Shown: piece by piece, positions 13,505 through 14,868 of the stretch | Position numbering within the stretch: the first letter of the stretch is position 1 | Layout of the letters: each line of letters begins with the position of its first letter | Assembly: GCA_004556455.1 (NCBI GenBank) | Contig: SFGY01000026.1 | Coordinates: 1 to 14,868 of the forward strand | DNA: 14,868 nucleotides | From: Clostridiales bacterium | GTDB lineage: Bacteria; Bacillota; Clostridia; Saccharofermentanales; DTU023 | Reading direction: 5' to 3' | Position numbers and translations under genes: made by a program | Notes under the pieces: model-generated | The model's input: the letters and a program-made list of their open reading frames with translations, nothing else | The model's database searches: none | What the model was told of the DNA's origin: nothing

Positions 13505-14673
13505 CAGTTCAGAAATTGTCCCCAGTCCTTCCACGAGACATAAGACGTGCCGTTGATGGTCATGGACATATCACCAAGATAAAAAATGGCGCTGCGAGCA
13601 TCGGGCTTGCCGAGCCATTCAAGATATTTCCTTGTGTTGGCTGAGAGTTTTGCCTCTGGGGCGTTGGAGCTCTTGATTTCAATGGCAAAGGTGTGTTTCC
13701 AGTCGGCAATCGTATCCACCTCAAAGCCATATTTATCCCGAAAGAAAGTCAGCCTGGGATTCTTTCCCTGATTCATTCGCTGCTTCATAAGCTCAGCGAC
13801 TGCAAAGGTCTCAACTACGGCGCCTTTGTGGCGGCTTAAAAGGAGCTCTTCTTTGGAATCCAGACGCAGAAGGTGACAGAGTAAGCCAGAATCGAGAAAA
13901 TAAAGTTTCGGCGTCTTTACAATACTTTTTCCGAGATTGTTGCTGTCCGCTTCCAGAAAATGAATGATGAAAGAGGCTTCCAAAATGGAAAGCCATTTTT
14001 TGATGGTTGGCGCAGAAACGCCAACATCTCTGGAAAGCCTGTCCATGGAGAGCAGTTGACCGCTGTAAATCGCGCAAACCTGAATAAACTTCTTAAAACT
14101 TGAGACGTTTTCTGCGCTGATCTGATCCCTCACATCCATATCGAGGTAGGTATCCATGTAAGCGTCAAACCAGTCTTCTGGAACGAAGTGTTTTGTCTGG
14201 TCATGGAGAGGCGGATACTGACCTGCAAAAATGAGGTCATAAGGATTATTGGAGAGCAGTGCGGCGCCTTTTAATTCGCTGATTGAGAAGGGGAGCAGTT
14301 TCAGTATGGCCATGCGTCCGGCCATACTGTCACTCATATTCTGCCTCAGCCGAAACTGACTGGAACCCGTGAGGATAAATTTCCCGGGGGAATAAGAGGA
14401 CGTGTCCACGTAGATTTTCAAAGCGTCAAAAATTTCAGGAACCTTTTGTGCCTCGTCAATAATTGCCCCCTCAGGAAAGGCAGCGATGAAATCCGAAGGG
14501 TTGGACAAGGCGAGTTCGCGCATGGTTCTGTCATCGAAGGTCACATAACGTTTGTCAGGAAACACGGCCCTGGTCAGCGTGGATTTCCCGCTTTGACGGG
14601 GGCCAATAACTCCAATAAGGGGGAATTGAGAGGCGAGACGAAGGAGTGTCTCCTGGGCTGTACGCTGAATCAT
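13504..14673 (-). CDS. AAA_14/DUF4143 family ATPase with PD-(D/E)XK-like C-terminus
   Basis: The 389-residue protein has an N-terminal P-loop ATPase domain: Walker A GPRQSGKST (24-32), Walker B AIIDEAQ with D73 and E74, and a sensor-like LTGSSQ (101-106). The C-terminal half matches the DUF4143 type, which has a nuclease-like fold; E318-V-D320, then E332-I-K334 in AIEIKSS, resemble the D...ExK core. Members are widespread, often mobile, and their role is unknown; proposals include defence or toxin-like functions, none shown here. The frame is open upstream to 14853, but ATG 14673 is the supported start: GGAGG (complement of 14682-14686) lies 8 nt before it, and the domain begins immediately after. 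The ribosome binding site is inside repeat unit 1 of array E. Array C lies on both sides, and no partner gene adjoins it. Confidence 0.93.
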   Translation of the reverse strand: MIQRTAQETLLRLASQFPLIGVIGPRQSGKSTLTRAVFPDKRYVTFDDRTMRELALSNPSDFIAAFPEGAIIDEAQKVPEIFDALKIYVDTSSYSPGKFILTGSSQFRLRQNMSDSMAGRMAILKLLPFSISELKGAALLSNNPYDLIFAGQYPPLHDQTKHFVPEDWFDAYMDTYLDMDVRDQISAENVSSFKKFIQVCAIYSGQLLSMDRLSRDVGVSAPTIKKWLSILEASFIIHFLEADSNNLGKSIVKTPKLYFLDSGLLCHLLRLDSKEELLLSRHKGAVVETFAVAELMKQRMNQGKNPRLTFFRDKYGFEVDTIADWKHTFAIEIKSSNAPEAKLSANTRKYLEWLGKPDARSAIFYLGDMSMTINGTSYVSWKDWGQFLN

Positions 14674-14675
14674 AA

Positions 14676-14780
14676 AGGTTGCCTCCAGACTTGTGCGCAA
14701 AATATAAGGTCTTCCACCAGAGTTGTGTGCTGAACACAGGTTTTCCACCAGATCGTCTAAAACCTTCCAGATCGTCGTCT
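14676..14780. repeat. Array E, 31-bp imperfect repeats overlapping the ATPase ribosome binding site
   Basis: Units begin AGGT at 14676, 14707 and 14738, exactly 31 bp apart. They share the core CTTCCACCAGA or a variant (CCTCCAGA in unit one), followed in units one and two by a TTGTG-GC element. A partial fourth unit (CTTCCAGATCGTC, from 14765) is closer. In the direction of the ATPase the core reads TCTGGTGGAA, and in the promoter-proximal unit TCTGGAGG, which is the Shine-Dalgarno sequence. Confidence 0.7.
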
Positions 14781-14828
14781 TAAGCTGAAGAGAAGCGAAA
14801 GGTTGAAGAATAAATATTAGGATGGAAA

Positions 14829-14868
14829 ATCCAAAGTCTAATGCCCGGAACATCCAAAGTCTAATATA
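14829..14868. repeat. Array C, right copy, cut by the window edge
   Basis: Two 23-bp-spaced units start at 14829 and 14852; both begin ATCCAAAGTCTAAT. The second is truncated by the end of the window. The 22 bp ending at 14868 match 13408-13429 at 20 positions in the same orientation, so the ATPase gene is bracketed by direct repeats about 1.44 kb apart. Confidence 0.8.

Noticed and set aside
13504..14853. A longer ATPase reading frame starting 60 codons upstream
   Set aside because: The extra N-terminus runs through repeat array E, lacks a ribosome binding site, and precedes the well-supported ATG 14673 with GGAGG.

Overview
The window looks like a chromosomal segment of a mid-to-high-GC Bacillota, probably of the Clostridia type. 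The evidence is an RpoC of 1189 residues with the Gram-positive layout, a CtsR heat-shock repressor (a family confined to Bacillota), strong GGAGG-type ribosome binding sites, and a lone secreted PpiC-type foldase. I cannot name a genus.

Layout. (1) 2-1213, plus strand: the 3' part of an exported parvulin-type prolyl isomerase. Its last 80 or so codons read as an acidic Ser/Glu tail in one frame and as a very basic Lys/Pro tail in the frame that is actually continuous, so there is a probable 1-base frameshift in an A5 run. (2) A strong bidirectional terminator separates it from a convergent minus-strand gene (1352-1957) for a small exported Pro- and Cys-rich protein of unknown function. (3) 1958-2446: a 489-bp divergent intergenic region with a perfect 9+9 bp inverted repeat and a clear sigma-A promoter for rpoB. 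(4) 2447-9802: rpoB and rpoC, intact and 12 bp apart, with all catalytic and zinc-binding residues checked. Neither rplJ/rplL upstream nor rpsL/rpsG downstream is present in the window. (5) A terminator, then a stand-alone ctsR (9942-10415) with no mcsA, mcsB or clpC after it. (6) 10416-14868: a lower-GC accessory stretch with an MFS transporter (minus), a HAD hydrolase (plus) and an AAA_14/DUF4143 ATPase (minus). These are separated by an unusual density of short degenerate tandem arrays.

The most unusual part is region 6. In about 4.4 kb there are seven short arrays belonging to six unrelated repeat families, with periods of 22-25 or 31 bp. One includes an inverted copy that could form a long hairpin. 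One family lies in the same orientation on both sides of the ATPase gene, and another runs into the ATPase ribosome binding site. They lack the conserved-repeat, unique-spacer pattern of CRISPR. My best guess is that they are solo remnants of transposon ends carrying multiple transposase-binding repeats (IS21- or Tn7-like), but no transposase is present and this is inference.

The core genes are housekeeping: transcription, proteostasis control by CtsR and envelope protein folding. I see no convincing multi-gene novel system. The leads worth following are the repeat arrays and the ATPase between them, the frame-ambiguous foldase tail, the Cys/Pro-rich secreted protein, and the inverted repeat in front of it.
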